33,871 bases of DNA from Flavobacteriaceae bacterium (GCA_016764435.1 JAESRX010000014.1:28245-62115), one strand, 5' to 3'; counted from the first letter of the stretch, positions 7,638 to 16,649 are shown. The notes: generated from the letters alone by a model not told the origin. A program made the numbers and translations.

Positions 7638-8930
7638 CTATGCGATTGCCACTTTTTCCATTTTAAATAATGGGCGATGACTCATTAAATCTATTACTTT
7701 TTCAGCAACAGCTTCTAATACCGTTTCGTCCTCAGAGTTCATCAATACTTGGTCCATTAAATCTACAATTGTGTCCATTTCAGATTCCACCATACCACGT
7801 GTAGTGATTGCGGCAGTTCCTACTCTAATTCCAGAAGTAACAAATGGTGATTTATCATCAAAAGGCACCATGTTTTTATTCACAGTGATATCTGCTTTTA
7901 CCAAAGCATTCTCAGCTTCTTTACCAGAAATATTTTTATTTCTAAGGTCAATTAACATACAGTGATTGTCTGTTCCTCCTGAAATAATCTTATACCCTCT
8001 TTTTACAAATGCTGCGGCCATAGCTGCGGCATTTTTCTTTACTTGAATTTGGTAATGTAAAAACTCTTCTGTCAATGCCTCTCCGAATGAAACTGCTTTG
8101 GCAGCAATTACATGTTCTAAAGGTCCACCTTGCATTCCTGGGAATACTGCAGAATTTAAGATGGCAGACATCTTACGTAATTTTCCGTTTTTCAAGGTAA
8201 TTCCAAATGGGTTTTCAAAATCTTTCCCCATCATAATCATTCCTCCTCTTGGCCCACGTAATGTTTTATGAGTTGTAGTCGTCACGATGTGACAATGAGG
8301 TAATGGATCATTTAATATCCCGGTAGCAATTAATCCAGCAGGATGCGCAATATCTGCCATTAAAATAGCCCCAACACTGTCTGCAATTACACGGAAACGT
8401 TTAAAATCTAAATCTCTAGAAAAAGCAGAAGCACCGGCGATAATTAATTTCGGTTGCTCTTTGGTTGCTGTTTCTTGAATTTTATCATAATCTAATAAGC
8501 CTGTAGCTTCTTCTACACCATAAAATGATGTTTTGTATAATTTTCCTGAGAAATTTACGGGGGATCCATGTGTTAAGTGTCCACCATGCGATAGGTCAAA
8601 ACCTAATATTTTATCTCCTGGAGATAAACAGGCATGATACACAGCCGCATTTGCTTGCGATCCAGAGTGGGGTTGTACATTTACGTACGCGGCTCCGAAC
8701 AATTGTTTAGCACGGTCAATGGCTATTTGCTCTACTACATCTACTACTTCACAACCTCCGTAATACCTTTTATTTGGATAGCCTTCAGCATATTTATTTG
8801 TCAATACTGATCCCATAGCTTCCATCACTTCGTCACTAACAAAATTTTCCGAAGCGATTAACTCAATCCCATTAATTTGTCGATTTTTTTCATCCTGAAT
8901 TAAATCGAATATGATTTGGTCACGTTGCAT
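7638..8930 (-). CDS. glyA: Serine hydroxymethyltransferase
   Basis: GlyA interconverts serine and glycine while loading or unloading methylene-tetrahydrofolate, the main cytoplasmic source of one-carbon units. The 430 residues fit bacterial enzymes. Hallmarks are [19 protein letters not shown] (23-41), [17 protein letters not shown] (45-61), QPHSGSQAN (86-94), and the PLP-binding [15 protein letters not shown] with Schiff-base lysine K222. The ATG at 8930 is preceded by a TACATTTG promoter box at a suitable distance. The gene is divergent from fahA and is followed by a strong terminator, indicating a single-gene transcript. The call has no serious competitor. Confidence 0.98.
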   Translation of the reverse strand: MQRDQIIFDLIQDEKNRQINGIELIASENFVSDEVMEAMGSVLTNKYAEGYPNKRYYGGCEVVDVVEQIAIDRAKQLFGAAYVNVQPHSGSQANAAVYHACLSPGDKILGFDLSHGGHLTHGSPVNFSGKLYKTSFYGVEEATGLLDYDKIQETATKEQPKLIIAGASAFSRDLDFKRFRVIADSVGAILMADIAHPAGLIATGILNDPLPHCHIVTTTTHKTLRGPRGGMIMMGKDFENPFGITLKNGKLRKMSAILNSAVFPGMQGGPLEHVIAAKAVSFGEALTEEFLHYQIQVKKNAAAMAAAFVKRGYKIISGGTDNHCMLIDLRNKNISGKEAENALVKADITVNKNMVPFDDKSPFVTSGIRVGTAAITTRGMVESEMDTIVDLMDQVLMNSEDETVLEAVAEKVIDLMSHRPLFKMEKVAIA

Positions 8931-8963
8931 TTATTTAAATAATTTTAGATTAAAAATATACAG

Positions 8964-8971
8964 CAAATGTA
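8964..8971 (-). promoter_or_regulatory. glyA promoter -7 box (TACATTTG)
   Basis: The minus strand reads TACATTTG, matching TAnnTTTG, 33 bases upstream of the glyA ATG, in the gap shared with the divergent fahA. Confidence 0.55.
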
Positions 8972-9064
8972 TACTTTTTTTGGTTCTTTCGATATGAAAA
9001 TTATATATTTGATGACAATTATTTTCATTTATAATTAAAAGATTTCTACTTGAAAAGTTTTAGT

Positions 9065-9072
9065 TATATTTG
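9065..9072 (+). promoter_or_regulatory. fahA promoter -7 box (TATATTTG)
   Basis: TATATTTG matches the Bacteroidota -7 box 43 bases upstream of the fahA ATG. The nearest TTG upstream (9050-9052) is only 12 bases away, too close for a normal -33 element. Confidence 0.5.
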
Positions 9073-9115
9073 AAAATAAACGCGTACTAATTTTTACTAA
9101 ACTAACAACTTACCT

Positions 9116-10393
9116 ATGCAAATAACAGCTAATAATCCTGCTAAGAAATCGTGGTTGTCCGTAGACAAACAAAGTGATTTCCCCATCCAAAACATTCCTT
9201 TTGGAGTTTTTATTACCAAAGATGATCTTGTGACCATCGGTACACGAATCGGTGAATACGCTATAGATTTAGCTGCCATGCATCAATTAGGGTATTTTGA
9301 AGGCATCGAATTGACCGATGATATTTTTCTGCAAGACACCTTGAATGATTTTATCTCTCATGGAAAAAAATGTTGGAGACAAGTTCGAAACCGCATTGCT
9401 CATATTTTTGATCAAGAAAACGGCACACTCCAAAACAATAAAAAACACAAAGACATCATTCTTTTTGACGTCAATGAAATAGAAGTTCAGTTGCCCGTAA
9501 ATATCGGTGATTACACGGATTTTTATTCGAGTAGAGACCATGCGACTAACGTAGGGAAAATGTTTAGAGATCCAGACAATGCATTGTTGCCTAACTGGCT
9601 TCATATTCCTGTAGGATATCACGGACGTTCTTCCTCTATTGTTGTCTCCGGAACTCCCATTCACAGACCTAAAGGGCAAACATTTCCAAAGGATGCAACA
9701 AGCCCTCAATTCGGTCCTTCTAAATTAATAGATTTTGAATTAGAAATGGGGTTTATCACCACAGATGCAAATCACTTAGGGGACACTATAGATGTAGATG
9801 ATGCTGAATCTTATATTTTTGGAATGGTCTTGTTTAACGATTGGAGCGCAAGAGACATCCAAAAATGGGAATATGTGCCTTTAGGTCCCTTTTTAGCTAA
9901 AAATTTTGCTTCCACTATTTCTCCTTGGATTGTAACCATGGATGCCTTGGAGCCTTTTAGAGTAGAATTAGCACCGCAGACAGATCCTAAGCCATTTGCC
10001 TATTTACAAGAAAAAAGACATACTAGTTTTGACATTCACCTAGAGACATTTATAGAAACTGAAAACGGAGACCTCAATAAAATGTGTAGCTCTAATTTTA
10101 AACACATGTACTGGAGTATGGCGCAGCAGCTGGCACATCATACAGTGAACGGATGTAATGTAAATTCCGGAGACATGTTTGGAAGTGGTACCATTTCTGG
10201 TCCAAATGAAGGATCGTATGGATCCATGTTAGAAATAGCATGGCAAGGCACCAAACCAGTACAACTAAAAGACGGTACAGAACGTAAATTCATCAACGAT
10301 CACGACCATGTAATTATGCGTGGCTATTGTGAAAAAGACGGTGTAAGAATTGGTTTTGGAAAATGTACTGGGAAAATTTTACCAACGAAATAA
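9116..10393 (+). CDS. fahA: Fumarylacetoacetase
   Basis: This enzyme hydrolyses fumarylacetoacetate to fumarate and acetoacetate, the last step of tyrosine and phenylalanine (homogentisate) breakdown. The 425 residues carry an N-terminal SH3-like domain and the C-terminal FAH beta-roll. Residues equivalent to the characterised mammalian active site are visible: D135 in GDYTDFYSSRDHATNVG, catalytic H142 in the same segment, E208 and E210 in FELEMGF, and D242 in NDWSARDIQKWEYVPLGPF, which together bind the divalent metal. The ATG at 9116 gives the usual N-terminus. The other homogentisate-pathway genes are not in the window. A lipoprotein gene follows after 24 bases, probably in the same transcript. 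Confidence 0.96.
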   Translation: MQITANNPAKKSWLSVDKQSDFPIQNIPFGVFITKDDLVTIGTRIGEYAIDLAAMHQLGYFEGIELTDDIFLQDTLNDFISHGKKCWRQVRNRIAHIFDQENGTLQNNKKHKDIILFDVNEIEVQLPVNIGDYTDFYSSRDHATNVGKMFRDPDNALLPNWLHIPVGYHGRSSSIVVSGTPIHRPKGQTFPKDATSPQFGPSKLIDFELEMGFITTDANHLGDTIDVDDAESYIFGMVLFNDWSARDIQKWEYVPLGPFLAKNFASTISPWIVTMDALEPFRVELAPQTDPKPFAYLQEKRHTSFDIHLETFIETENGDLNKMCSSNFKHMYWSMAQQLAHHTVNGCNVNSGDMFGSGTISGPNEGSYGSMLEIAWQGTKPVQLKDGTERKFINDHDHVIMRGYCEKDGVRIGFGKCTGKILPTK

Positions 10394-10417
10394 CACGAAT
10401 ACAATTAGATAACAATC

Positions 10418-11596
10418 ATGAAAAAAGCCCCCTTAATAATTATTTTCCTAGGAATTCTATTTGCCTCTTGCGGCAGTTCAAAAAAAGCACAAAACGCTAT
10501 TGAATCCGGAGATTTCAGTGTCGCTATAAACATAGCCATGCAAAAATTACGAGAAAGCAAAGTGAAAAACAGCGAAACCTATGCGCCCATTTTAAAAAAC
10601 GCTTACGACAGAGCTGTCCTTCAAAAAGAAGCCGAAGTAACTACTATTAAACACCTAAATTCTATTACAACTTTAAAAAAGATTTATCGTAACTACTCCC
10701 TTTTGGATGCTTGGCAATACGATGTGATTTCTGTTCAACCCCTCTATGTAGCAGGAAAGGAAATCTTATTTAATTTTAATAATTACACGGATAAAATAAA
10801 TAGCTCTAAACGCAATTTATCCGATGCCTTATACGCACAAGGAATGGAATTAATGAGGGGGAATAAAATGCAAGCGAGAGAAGCCTTTGCTGTTTTTGAA
10901 TCATTGGATTACTTAAATGGATCCTATCCTAAAAACATTACTTCTCTTATTCAAAAGGCTAAAAACAAAGGGGCCAGTCATGTATTTATTAGCTTGAAAA
11001 ATAACCTAGAATACAATGCCTTGAGTCAGGAAGAACAAGAAGATTTGTTGAATATTAACACTGCCAACTCTAATAATAAATGGATTATTTTTCATAACTC
11101 TAGAAACAAGAAAACCTCTTTAGACTATGAAGCAATCATGATGGTAGACCAATTGATTTTCACTCCAAACCAAGTGAATTCTGAACTTATTAAACAAGAA
11201 AAAAGAATTAAAGATGGCTGGGAATATGTGAAAGACGCCAATGGAAATGTAAAAAAAGACGACAAAGGGAACGATATTAAACAAGATAAAATAATCACCG
11301 TACGGGCTGAAATAAAAATGTTTCAGCAATTAAAAACGGTCACTTTAGAAGGTGGATTGTATTTAAAATCACTCAAAACAAGCCGAGGAGATCAACAAGA
11401 AGAAATAATTGGAGAAGCAACATTTGAAAATGTATACGCGGAATACAGAGGAGACGCCCGTGCTATTGATCAAAAACACAGCAATGCTCTAAAAGGAAAG
11501 TCCGTTGCATTTCCTGCCGATGATCAATTTGTAAAATCTGCCATCGCACATTATAAAAAACAAGTGCAACAATTATTGAATAATTTAAAAATCTAA
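10418..11596 (+). CDS. Lipoprotein of unknown function, downstream of fahA
   Basis: I do not recognise this 392-residue protein. It starts with a clear lipoprotein signal, MKKAPLIIIFLGILFASC, with lipidation expected at C18 (lipobox FASC), so it should be anchored in the inner or outer membrane. The mature part is rich in Lys, Asn, Gln and Glu, with an N-terminal helical stretch reminiscent of tetratricopeptide-like packing (roughly 20-80), a central region, and a C-terminal beta-rich part containing a charged Lys/Asp segment near residues 270-290. No catalytic motif is evident. It lies 24 bases after fahA and is followed by a terminator, so the pair is likely one operon, though a role in tyrosine breakdown is not implied. 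A real gene is very likely from the signal peptide, length and operon position. Confidence 0.82.
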   Translation: MKKAPLIIIFLGILFASCGSSKKAQNAIESGDFSVAINIAMQKLRESKVKNSETYAPILKNAYDRAVLQKEAEVTTIKHLNSITTLKKIYRNYSLLDAWQYDVISVQPLYVAGKEILFNFNNYTDKINSSKRNLSDALYAQGMELMRGNKMQAREAFAVFESLDYLNGSYPKNITSLIQKAKNKGASHVFISLKNNLEYNALSQEEQEDLLNINTANSNNKWIIFHNSRNKKTSLDYEAIMMVDQLIFTPNQVNSELIKQEKRIKDGWEYVKDANGNVKKDDKGNDIKQDKIITVRAEIKMFQQLKTVTLEGGLYLKSLKTSRGDQQEEIIGEATFENVYAEYRGDARAIDQKHSNALKGKSVAFPADDQFVKSAIAHYKKQVQQLLNNLKI

Positions 11597-11995
11597 GCGA
11601 CTGAAAACATTTCATTGCTTTTAAAGCGTACTTTACAGGGCTTATTCCTTTCTAAAATAACCACAAAGAACACTTAAAAGCTACATAATTTCATCACATA
11701 CCCCGTTTCTGAGCAATCATTTACGGGGTTTTCTTTATATTCTACTATTCACAGACATACAGATACTAAGAAACTAGCGGGCTTTCTTCCTAACAGTCCC
11801 CTTAACGTTTCATCAAGCTATGTTACTGTTTTAAGGATTCATCCATTGAAAAATCAGAGATGCAGCAATAATCATTGGAACTAGAACTCAAAATAGTACA
11901 AGAGTAAGCAATGCTATCTTTTTAGTTTTAACCAAAACAATTAAAGTACTTCGCCCCTATAAAGAAGGAGACGGCAACCGTAGTGCGCCGTATTA
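11597..11995. other. Intergenic region, lipoprotein gene to ytxJ-like gene
   Basis: The 399-base gap between converging genes holds the terminator at 11700-11735. The remaining 260 bases show no gene, promoter or stem-loop I can support. Confidence 0.55.
11700..11735 (+). terminator. Terminator of the fahA / lipoprotein unit
   Basis: The stem ACCCCGT (11700-11706) pairs with ACGGGGT (11723-11729), and the loop itself can form TGA/TCA around GCAA. A T-rich tail follows. It lies about 100 bases after the lipoprotein stop. Confidence 0.75.
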
Positions 11996-12391
11996 TTAAT
12001 AAGTACTCGCCAGAACTGTTTCCAAATCTAACTCATTAATCTCATAGTGTGAACCATGGAAAACCACTTTCTTATTTTTCACAACAATTACCTGTGGGGA
12101 CTGATGTTCCACTTCAAAAAGAGCTGAAATTTCATTCGACAAATCTCTGTATGCGATTAAATCAAGCAGCAAAATTTGAGCTACTTTTGTATCTTTATAC
12201 TTTGCTGTGAATTTATTCAGAACAATGGTACTAATCGTACACCTTGTACTGTGTTTAAAAATAACAAAAGGAGTACTTTCAGATGCATTTACAGCATCTA
12301 ATAACTGTCCATTATTTTCCAATAAGTCAAAGCTTCCTGGTGACGCATCGTCCGAAGAGCTATTCTTAAAAAAAGAGCCGAATAAAGACAT
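11996..12391 (-). CDS. ytxJ: Bacilliredoxin, YtxJ family
   Basis: This 131-residue protein has a thioredoxin-like fold of the YtxJ type (DUF2847), thought to reduce mixed disulfides between proteins and bacillithiol. The family signature is seen as FKHSTRCTIS (45-54) with a single redox cysteine C51, and a cis-proline segment HQSPQVIVVKN further on. The second cysteine of a classic CxxC is absent, as expected for a monothiol bacilliredoxin. The open frame could begin at TTG 12421, but that codon lies inside a TATTTTTG promoter box, so the ATG at 12391 (MSLFGSFFK) is chosen. It is divergent from clpB across a 160-base gap. The presence of bshA about 8 kb away supports bacillithiol use by this organism. 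Confidence 0.85.
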   Translation of the reverse strand: MSLFGSFFKNSSSDDASPGSFDLLENNGQLLDAVNASESTPFVIFKHSTRCTISTIVLNKFTAKYKDTKVAQILLLDLIAYRDLSNEISALFEVEHQSPQVIVVKNKKVVFHGSHYEINELDLETVLASTY

Positions 12392-12418
12392 ATCTAAAGA
12401 TGTATTAGGGTTAGGTCG

Positions 12419-12426
12419 CAAAAATA
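12419..12426 (-). promoter_or_regulatory. ytxJ promoter -7 box (TATTTTTG)
   Basis: The minus strand reads TATTTTTG 27 bases upstream of the ATG at 12391. It lies within the clpB/ytxJ divergent region and next to the repeated TGTC elements. Confidence 0.55.
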
Positions 12427-12443
12427 CATTTTTTTAAGTTCCC

Positions 12444-12525
12444 GTCAAAATGTCCATTTTCACAGACAAAAAGGAGTCAAAATGTCACTTAGTCCTATTA
12501 CAATCAAAGTGGTATGTCTTTTGTC
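12444..12525 (+). promoter_or_regulatory. Regularly spaced TGTC repeats upstream of clpB
   Basis: The 11-mer GTCAAAATGTC occurs exactly twice, at 12444-12454 and 12476-12486. A third ATGTC follows at 12514-12518, so TGTC recurs at 12451, 12483 and 12515, a spacing of exactly 32 bases (about three helical turns). A fourth TGTC starts at 12522. The block lies just upstream of the clpB ATG, in the region shared with ytxJ. This is consistent with a multi-site operator or activator site, but I cannot name the regulator. Confidence 0.5.
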
Positions 12526-12551
12526 CACTTTCAAACATAAAAACAAAAACT

Positions 12552-15140
12552 ATGAATCTTAATAATTACACCCTCAAATCACAAGAATCCATTCAGGCAG
12601 CACAACGCATCGCTCAAGAATTAGGACACACCTCCATAGAAAACTCACATATTTTAAAAGGAATTTTAGAAAATGACGAAAGCGTAAGCCCGTTTATCTT
12701 CAAGAAATTAGGCTTAAAAATAGCACTCTTAAAACAATTATTAGACAGTATCCTTAAAAGTTACGCCAAGGTAACAGGAGGAGAATTAAGCCTTTCTAAT
12801 AATGCGTCCAAAATGATGAATAAGGCGGCGATCATTGCTAAAAAAATGGAAGATGATTATATCTCCATTGAGCATTTACTACTCGCTATCTTAACAAATG
12901 GAGACACCACTGCTCAACTATTAAAAGACCAGGGAATTACAAAGGAGCAATTAGAAAAAGTAATCACCGAAATCAGAAATGGCTCTCATGTAAGATCTGA
13001 AAATGCAGAGGACACTTACAACGCTTTAAATAAGTATGCTGTAAATCTTAACAAGCAAGCCCGAGACGGTAAACTTGACCCTGTCATTGGAAGGGATGAA
13101 GAAATCAGACGAATTTTACAAATTCTATCACGTAGAACTAAGAATAATCCAATGCTTGTAGGAGAACCTGGGACGGGAAAAACAGCGATTGCCGAAGGAT
13201 TAGCACATCGAATTATAAAAGGTGACATTCCTGAGAATTTAAAGAACAAAGAAATTTACTCCTTAGACATGGGGGCTTTAATTGCGGGAGCTAAATACAA
13301 AGGTGAATTTGAAGAACGTCTAAAATCTGTGATCAAGGAAGTGACTAATTCAGATGGAAATATTGTTCTTTTTATTGATGAAATTCACACCTTAGTAGGT
13401 GCAGGAGGCGGACAAGGAGCCATGGATGCTGCTAACATATTAAAACCCGCATTGGCCAGAGGTGATTTACGAGCCATCGGAGCTACAACTCTGGACGAAT
13501 ATCAAAAATACTTTGAAAAAGACAAAGCATTAGAACGTCGGTTTCAAAAAGTAATTGTGGATGAACCAGATACCGAAAGCGCCATCTCTATCCTTAGGGG
13601 AATTAAGGATAAATACGAGGCACATCATAAAGTTCAAATAAGAGATGAAGCCATTATAGCCGCTGTAGAATTATCACAACGTTATATCAGCAACCGTTTT
13701 TTACCAGACAAAGCCATTGATTTAATGGATGAGTCTATGGCAAAATTACGCATGGAGATCAATTCAAAACCCGAAGAACTAGACATCCTAGACCGTAAAA
13801 TAATGCAATTAGAGATTGAGATAGAAGCCATTAAACGGGAAAATGATGTTAAAAAACTGGAAAACTTAAGAAAAGAAGTCGCTAATTTAAAAGAAGAAAG
13901 AGACGTAATCAGTGCCAAATGGATTTCTGAAAAAGAATTAATAGATGCCGTACAACAATCCAAAGAAACGATAGAAAATTATAAATTTGAAGCAGAAAGT
14001 GCCGAACGGGAAGGTGATTATGGAAAAGTAGCCGCCATCAGATACGGAAAGATAAAAGAGGAAACGACCCATTTAGAAGCCTTACAAAAAGAAGTGGCTT
14101 TAAACCAAGAAAATGCCATTATAAAAGAAGAAGTTACCCGAGAAAACATTGCAGAAGTAGTCGCAAAATGGACAGGAATACCTCTTACTAAAATGCTTCA
14201 AGGAGATCGTGAAAAACTCCTGTATTTAGAAGATGAATTGCATAAAAGAGTTGTTGGACAAGACGAAGCCATCACCGCGATTGCAGATGCAGTAAGACGC
14301 TCAAGAGCAGGATTGCAATCGAACAATAAGCCTATCGGCTCCTTTCTATTTCTAGGAACCACAGGAGTTGGAAAGACAGAACTAGCCAAAGCACTTGCGT
14401 CCTATTTATTTGATGATGAAAACGCCATGACACGTATAGACATGAGTGAATACCAAGAAAGCCATTCCGTTAGCCGACTAGTAGGAGCTCCTCCAGGATA
14501 TGTAGGATATGAAGAAGGTGGACAACTGACCGAAGCGGTACGACGCAAACCTTATTCCGTTATTTTATTAGACGAAATAGAAAAAGCACATCCAGATACC
14601 TTTAATATTTTATTGCAAGTTTTAGACGAAGGAAGGTTAACGGACAACAAAGGGCGCGTTGCTGATTTTAAAAACACCATTATTATCATGACCTCTAATA
14701 CGGGCGCACATATCATTCAGGAGAGTTTTGAAAATAGGGACATGAATAACAGGGATCGGATGACCGAAAGCACCAAAACGGACGTTCTAAATTTACTTAA
14801 GAAAACAGTCCGACCAGAATTTCTAAATAGGATAGATGAGATTATAATGTTTACGCCTTTAAACCAAGAAGAAATCACTAAAATAGTAAAAATTCAACTG
14901 GGAAACTTAGCCAATACCTTGGCAGAAAATGATATTACTATTGAATTCAGCCCTGAAGCTATCACCTGTATTGCACAGAAAGGCTATGATCCTCAATACG
15001 GAGCAAGACCCGTAAAACGTGTTATTCAAAGAGAAATATTAAACACGTTGTCTAAGGAGATTTTAGCGGGGACCGTCAGTTCAGATAGTCATATTTTATT
15101 AGATGCTTTTGACGATAAAATAGTCTTTAGAAATATCTAA
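12552..15140 (+). CDS. clpB: Disaggregase chaperone ClpB
   Basis: ClpB is the hexameric AAA+ disaggregase that works with DnaK to rescue aggregated proteins in the cytoplasm. From the ATG at 12552 it is 862 residues, the normal length. In order: the double Clp N-domain (1-145) starting MNLNNYTLKSQESIQAAQ; first AAA+ domain with Walker A GEPGTGKT (204-211), pore loop KYKGEFEERL and Walker B LFIDEIH (273-279); a long coiled-coil middle domain around 400-520; second AAA+ domain with Walker A GTTGVGKT near 600, pore loop GYVGYEEGG and Walker B ILLDEIEKAH; and the C-terminal YGARPVKR. The middle domain and the lack of a ClpP-binding IGF loop separate it from ClpA/ClpC. The frame is open to 12450, but those 34 codons fall in the repeat-bearing regulatory region. 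Heat or proteotoxic stress control is expected. Confidence 0.96.
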   Translation: MNLNNYTLKSQESIQAAQRIAQELGHTSIENSHILKGILENDESVSPFIFKKLGLKIALLKQLLDSILKSYAKVTGGELSLSNNASKMMNKAAIIAKKMEDDYISIEHLLLAILTNGDTTAQLLKDQGITKEQLEKVITEIRNGSHVRSENAEDTYNALNKYAVNLNKQARDGKLDPVIGRDEEIRRILQILSRRTKNNPMLVGEPGTGKTAIAEGLAHRIIKGDIPENLKNKEIYSLDMGALIAGAKYKGEFEERLKSVIKEVTNSDGNIVLFIDEIHTLVGAGGGQGAMDAANILKPALARGDLRAIGATTLDEYQKYFEKDKALERRFQKVIVDEPDTESAISILRGIKDKYEAHHKVQIRDEAIIAAVELSQRYISNRFLPDKAIDLMDESMAKLRMEINSKPEELDILDRKIMQLEIEIEAIKRENDVKKLENLRKEVANLKEERDVISAKWISEKELIDAVQQSKETIENYKFEAESAEREGDYGKVAAIRYGKIKEETTHLEALQKEVALNQENAIIKEEVTRENIAEVVAKWTGIPLTKMLQGDREKLLYLEDELHKRVVGQDEAITAIADAVRRSRAGLQSNNKPIGSFLFLGTTGVGKTELAKALASYLFDDENAMTRIDMSEYQESHSVSRLVGAPPGYVGYEEGGQLTEAVRRKPYSVILLDEIEKAHPDTFNILLQVLDEGRLTDNKGRVADFKNTIIIMTSNTGAHIIQESFENRDMNNRDRMTESTKTDVLNLLKKTVRPEFLNRIDEIIMFTPLNQEEITKIVKIQLGNLANTLAENDITIEFSPEAITCIAQKGYDPQYGARPVKRVIQREILNTLSKEILAGTVSSDSHILLDAFDDKIVFRNI

Positions 15141-15184
15141 GCCCTTCTAGGAAGTCCTTAACAAAACCCTTCTTATTTTAACTA

Positions 15185-15221
15185 AAAAAAATCAATCTCC
15201 TTGTGGGAGATTGATTTTTTT
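15185..15221. terminator. Bidirectional terminator between clpB and ompW
   Basis: A 16-bp stem pairs 15185-15200 with 15206-15221 around the 5-base loop TTGTG; the core is ATCAATCTCC/GGAGATTGAT with A and T runs on each side. It lies between two converging genes, 45 bases after clpB and 19 bases from the ompW stop, so it can serve both. Confidence 0.9.
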
Positions 15222-15239
15222 ATTTGAATAGCATTCCTT

Positions 15240-15881
15240 CTAGAACCTATACCCTATTCCTGCACCGGCCATCAAAGGGTTTATATCAAAATCTACATTA
15301 TTTATAGCGCCAGTCACCTTCGCTTCTGTCTCCATTTCTAGGTGTAAGACAATGTATTTTATATCAAAATTTAAAAACCATTTCTCGCATAATTTGTAAT
15401 CAAATCCCAACTGGGCAACAAATCCTACGGCATTATCTATACTTACTTGTTCAAAACTACGAGACGCTTTTTTATCAATAAACGGCGTGTAATTTACACC
15501 TGCTCCCAAGTAGGGTCTAATCTGTTCTCCATCCAATATATACTGAAGTGTCAATGTTAACGGAATGAGTCTGTAAGATCCAAAATCAAAACTTTGAGCT
15601 GTCACTTCATTAAAAGAAGAAAATGTATTTTCACTGGTAGCTACACCTAATTCAACGGCCCAATTGTCCGCCAAATAATACGCAACTTCTAGCGATGGAG
15701 CAATCGTTTTTTGAACCATAAAATCTCCATAAATAGCGGGGCTACTCGCCATTTCATTTGGGATGTATAAATTACCTCTTACTTTAACTTTCCACTTCGA
15801 ATTATTCTCATTAGAAGCCTCTTGTGCATTCAACATTCCAAATGTTAACACACTTAATAATACTACTGTTATTGTTTTCAT
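15240..15881 (-). CDS. Outer membrane beta-barrel protein, OmpW family
   Basis: The 213-residue product resembles OmpW, a small eight-stranded outer membrane barrel that may pass small hydrophobic molecules. A signal peptide is clear (MKTITVVLLSVLTFGMLNAQ, cut after about residue 20). Family segments include WKVKVRGNLYIPNE, NWAVELGVATSE, RLIPLTLTLQYIL, RPYLGAGVNYTPF, FVAQLGFDYKLCEKWFLNFDIKYI and the terminal AGAGIGYRF, which ends in the aromatic residue used for outer membrane assembly. The ATG at 15881 follows a TATATTTG promoter box. It is divergent from the histidine phosphatase gene and converges on clpB. Its physiological substrate cannot be inferred. Confidence 0.85.
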   Translation of the reverse strand: MKTITVVLLSVLTFGMLNAQEASNENNSKWKVKVRGNLYIPNEMASSPAIYGDFMVQKTIAPSLEVAYYLADNWAVELGVATSENTFSSFNEVTAQSFDFGSYRLIPLTLTLQYILDGEQIRPYLGAGVNYTPFIDKKASRSFEQVSIDNAVGFVAQLGFDYKLCEKWFLNFDIKYIVLHLEMETEAKVTGAINNVDFDINPLMAGAGIGYRF

Positions 15882-15906
15882 TTATTTAGGGATATAATTT
15901 CTATTA

Positions 15907-15914
15907 CAAATATA
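15907..15914 (-). promoter_or_regulatory. ompW promoter -7 box (TATATTTG)
   Basis: The minus strand reads TATATTTG, 25 bases upstream of the ompW ATG, matching TAnnTTTG. No matching -33 TTG is seen. Confidence 0.5.
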
Positions 15915-16041
15915 ACGTCTCTGAGTATACTAACAGAATACTAAACGCAAAACTTAACAAGAGTTCACTTTTCATACATAAAATGCACTTAACGGCCATA
16001 GATTGACTTAATTTCCCCAATAAAAGGCACTAAATACCTCC

Positions 16042-16071
16042 TTGTTATTTGTGAATTTTACCCTAAATTTG
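16042..16071 (+). promoter_or_regulatory. Complete Bacteroidota-type promoter of the histidine phosphatase gene
   Basis: TTG at 16042-16044 and TAAATTTG at 16064-16071 are separated by 19 bases, the textbook spacing for Flavobacterium promoters. The ATG at 16089 lies 17 bases after the -7 box, giving a very short leader. Confidence 0.75.
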
Positions 16072-16088
16072 TGTTTTAAATCCTAGAC

Positions 16089-16583
16089 ATGAAAAAAATA
16101 ATTTTTCTTTTATTTATACTTACTAATTACGGCTACGCACAAGGGAATGGCAGCACCTTCTATCTGATCAGACATGCAGAGAAACAAAGAACAGAACTCC
16201 ATAATAAAAATCCGCATTTAAACAGTAAAGGAACCTTACGTGCCGAAAACTGGAGCCGTGTTTTCAAACATATAAAATTCGATTTAATTTACAGCACATC
16301 ATACCATAGAACCCAAGAAACAGCAACTCCAACCTCTTTACAAAAAACTGTTCCAATACACTTATATGACCCCAAATTCTTATACACCTCCGCTTTCAAA
16401 GAAGCCACTAAAAACAAAACCGTCTTAATAGTAGGCCACAGCAATACCAGCCCTGCATTTGCCAATAAAATTATAGGTTCCGAAATATACCCGGCGATAG
16501 ATGACCTAAATAACAGCAATTTATACATCATTCAAGTTAAAAACGAACAAATTACGCATCAATTATTGTATATCCCACTGTAA
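16089..16583 (+). CDS. Secreted histidine phosphatase (phosphoglycerate mutase superfamily)
   Basis: This 164-residue protein belongs to the histidine phosphatase superfamily, whose members remove phosphate through a phosphohistidine intermediate. A signal peptide (MKKIIFLLFILTNYGYAQ) sends it to the periplasm or outside, so it is not a glycolytic mutase. The catalytic set is visible: R28 and H29 in LIRHAEK (RHA in place of RHG), R74 in YHRTQET with E77, and the second histidine H117 in IVGHSN. The short length fits the minimal SixA-like type. The substrate is unknown; it could be a periplasmic phosphomonoesterase. The upstream promoter is a strong consensus match. smpB follows after 71 bases with its own promoter. 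Confidence 0.85.
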   Translation: MKKIIFLLFILTNYGYAQGNGSTFYLIRHAEKQRTELHNKNPHLNSKGTLRAENWSRVFKHIKFDLIYSTSYHRTQETATPTSLQKTVPIHLYDPKFLYTSAFKEATKNKTVLIVGHSNTSPAFANKIIGSEIYPAIDDLNNSNLYIIQVKNEQITHQLLYIPL

Positions 16584-16618
16584 ACACGCTACAAAAACAC
16601 CTAATACTAGGCCTTACA

Positions 16619-16649
16619 TTGCCATAACCTCAAAATAAATGTATCTTTG
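16619..16649 (+). promoter_or_regulatory. Complete Bacteroidota-type promoter of smpB
   Basis: TTG at 16619-16621 and TATCTTTG at 16642-16649 are separated by 20 bases. The smpB ATG begins only 6 bases after the -7 box, so transcription should start at or next to the A of the start codon. Confidence 0.7.

Noticed and set aside
12450..12551. N-terminal extension of ClpB by 34 residues
   Set aside because: The added residues do not match ClpB and fall on the TGTC repeat region; the ATG at 12552 gives the standard N-terminus.
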